A stretch of 5,816 nucleotides of DNA from Chitinophagales bacterium (lineage in GTDB: Bacteria > Bacteroidota > Bacteroidia > Chitinophagales > UBA2359): the NCBI GenBank assembly GCA_020629335.1, contig JAHDDN010000357.1, positions 1 to 5,816 on the forward strand. The letters run 5' to 3'. The notes beneath the pieces were generated by a model. It did not search any database. It was not told the DNA's origin and was given only the letters and a program-made list of their open reading frames with translations. Position 1 is the stretch's first letter. Each line of letters opens with the position of its first letter. Shown here in pieces: positions 5,495 to 5,816 of this stretch. The translations under genes were made by a program, and so were the position numbers.

Positions 5495-5519
5495 TGATAA
5501 ATCCTAATATAGGAAATCA
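5495..5519. promoter_or_regulatory. Small dyad upstream of the aldo/keto reductase
   Basis: TCCTA-ATA-TAGGA (5502-5514) is a perfect 5-bp inverted repeat, with outer TGAT (5495-5498) and ATCA (5516-5519) also complementary. A T-run (5520-5524) follows on the plus strand. It lies about 100 bp upstream of the aldo/keto reductase start. It might be an operator, or a terminator-like hairpin for a plus-strand transcript that I cannot identify. At this size chance is possible. Confidence 0.25.
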
Positions 5520-5564
5520 TTTTTGATTAAGGGATGATATACAAGTAAATAATTAAGATGTTTT

Positions 5565-5598
5565 TTATTATTAGAGCGACCAGCCGGCCTAATGATAA
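5565..5598. repeat. 10-bp inverted repeat hairpin
   Basis: TTATTATTAG (5565-5574) pairs with CTAATGATAA (5589-5598) through nine Watson-Crick pairs and one T-G pair, around a 14-nt loop containing GCCGGC. It lies 34 bp left of repeat copy 2. Neither side carries a proper U-tract, so I do not call it a terminator. Confidence 0.35.
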
Positions 5599-5631
5599 AT
5601 AACTGATAGCTAAGTGGTAGGATTTTTGCAA

Positions 5632-5757
5632 TTATATAAGGCATTTAAGACGCGAATAGCGCAGCTATTTAAGGAATAAATAAGGCAATAAAATTGCAAA
5701 AAAATCCGTGCAATCTGTGAAATACGTGATTATTTATTTGGGCGGCTAATCCTGCTA
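5632..5757 (+). repeat. ~125-bp intergenic repeat, copy 2
   Basis: This is a direct repeat of 4176-4300, with an identical 46-bp core at 5638-5683 and the same AATAGC-GCA-GCTATT hairpin (5655-5669). Flanking arms GGATTTTTGCAAT (5620-5632) and ATTGCAAAAAAATCC (5693-5707) are inverted repeats apart from two extra bases. The whole unit could therefore form a long interrupted stem-loop. Together with copy 1 it brackets the aldo/keto reductase gene, with cores 1,456 bp apart. Confidence 0.75.
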
Positions 5758-5759
5758 TA

Positions 5760-5816
5760 CGTTCTTATGTGGCTATGCTACTCCTACTCCACTAAGGTCC
5801 GCTTGTCTCTTATTGG
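5760..5816 (-). repeat. Partial palindromic repeat module at the window edge
   Basis: The first 17 bases (5760-5776, CGTTCTTATGTGGCTAT) are the exact reverse complement of 499-515. Patchy similarity continues, including CTAAGG and CTTGTCT, to the complement of about position 463. This is therefore an inverted, partial copy of the right half of the 409-508 palindrome. The other half would lie beyond the window. Confidence 0.6.

Larger units (their letters stand above)
5398..5816. other. Gene-free upstream region of the aldo/keto reductase
   Basis: No credible gene is present. The region contains the 34-bp repeat (5426-5459), two small dyads (5495-5519 and 5565-5598), copy 2 of the ~125-bp repeat (5632-5757) and the start of another repeat module (5760 onward). 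I could not find a clear TTTG/TAnnTTTG promoter for the aldo/keto reductase on the minus strand, so its promoter is unassigned. Confidence 0.55.

Noticed and set aside
4182..5683. Composite transposon carrying the aldo/keto reductase
   Set aside because: The bracketing repeats encode no transposase, lack identifiable terminal inverted repeats and target duplications, and look like dispersed intergenic repeats.
4132..5707. CRISPR-like array
   Set aside because: Only two long repeat copies exist, separated by a gene; there are no short regular repeats or spacers and no cas genes.

Overview
The window looks like chromosomal DNA from a member of the Bacteroidota, probably a flavobacterium or a relative. 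The base composition is AT-rich and Shine-Dalgarno sequences are weak or absent. Two upstream regions carry the TAnnTTTG -7 box of this phylum, and the long intergenic gaps are filled with palindromic repeats. The genus cannot be named from the sequence alone. I found no phage, transposase, CRISPR, tRNA or rRNA gene.

Layout. Positions 1-686 hold no convincing gene but several repeats: two large palindromes (409-508 and 526-598) and short motifs that recur elsewhere. Positions 687-2665, minus strand, carry a probable two-gene operon. The promoter-proximal gene encodes a six-helix membrane protein resembling YdjM-type membrane-bound metal-dependent hydrolases (1970-2665). It is followed by a flavin-containing amine oxidase made as a lipoprotein precursor (687-1907). 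Divergent from this operon is an HxlR-family regulator with one N-terminal cysteine (2755-3177). The 89-bp gap between the divergent start codons holds two matching 17-bp dyads (6-5-6 architecture, 31 bp apart) on either side of the operon's -7 box. A hairpin lies between the convergent ends of the HxlR gene and an unrecognised lipoprotein gene (3287-4066, minus). A Tas-like aldo/keto reductase (4342-5397, minus) follows, bracketed by two direct copies of a ~125-bp intergenic repeat that share a 46-bp identical core. The window ends inside a further repeat module that is the inverted counterpart of part of the 409-515 palindrome.

How the genes may work together. The clearest unit is the HxlR regulator plus the divergent operon. 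HxlR/DUF24 regulators with a conserved N-terminal cysteine (YodB, HypR, QorR) typically control oxidoreductase genes in response to quinones, aldehydes or oxidants. A divergent flavoenzyme operon with paired operators fits that pattern, but the inducer and substrate are unknown. The aldo/keto reductase and the 259-residue lipoprotein appear to be separate transcription units. I see no wholly new system. The best leads are the paired operators, the apparently Sec-exported lipidated flavoenzyme, and the modular palindromic repeats.
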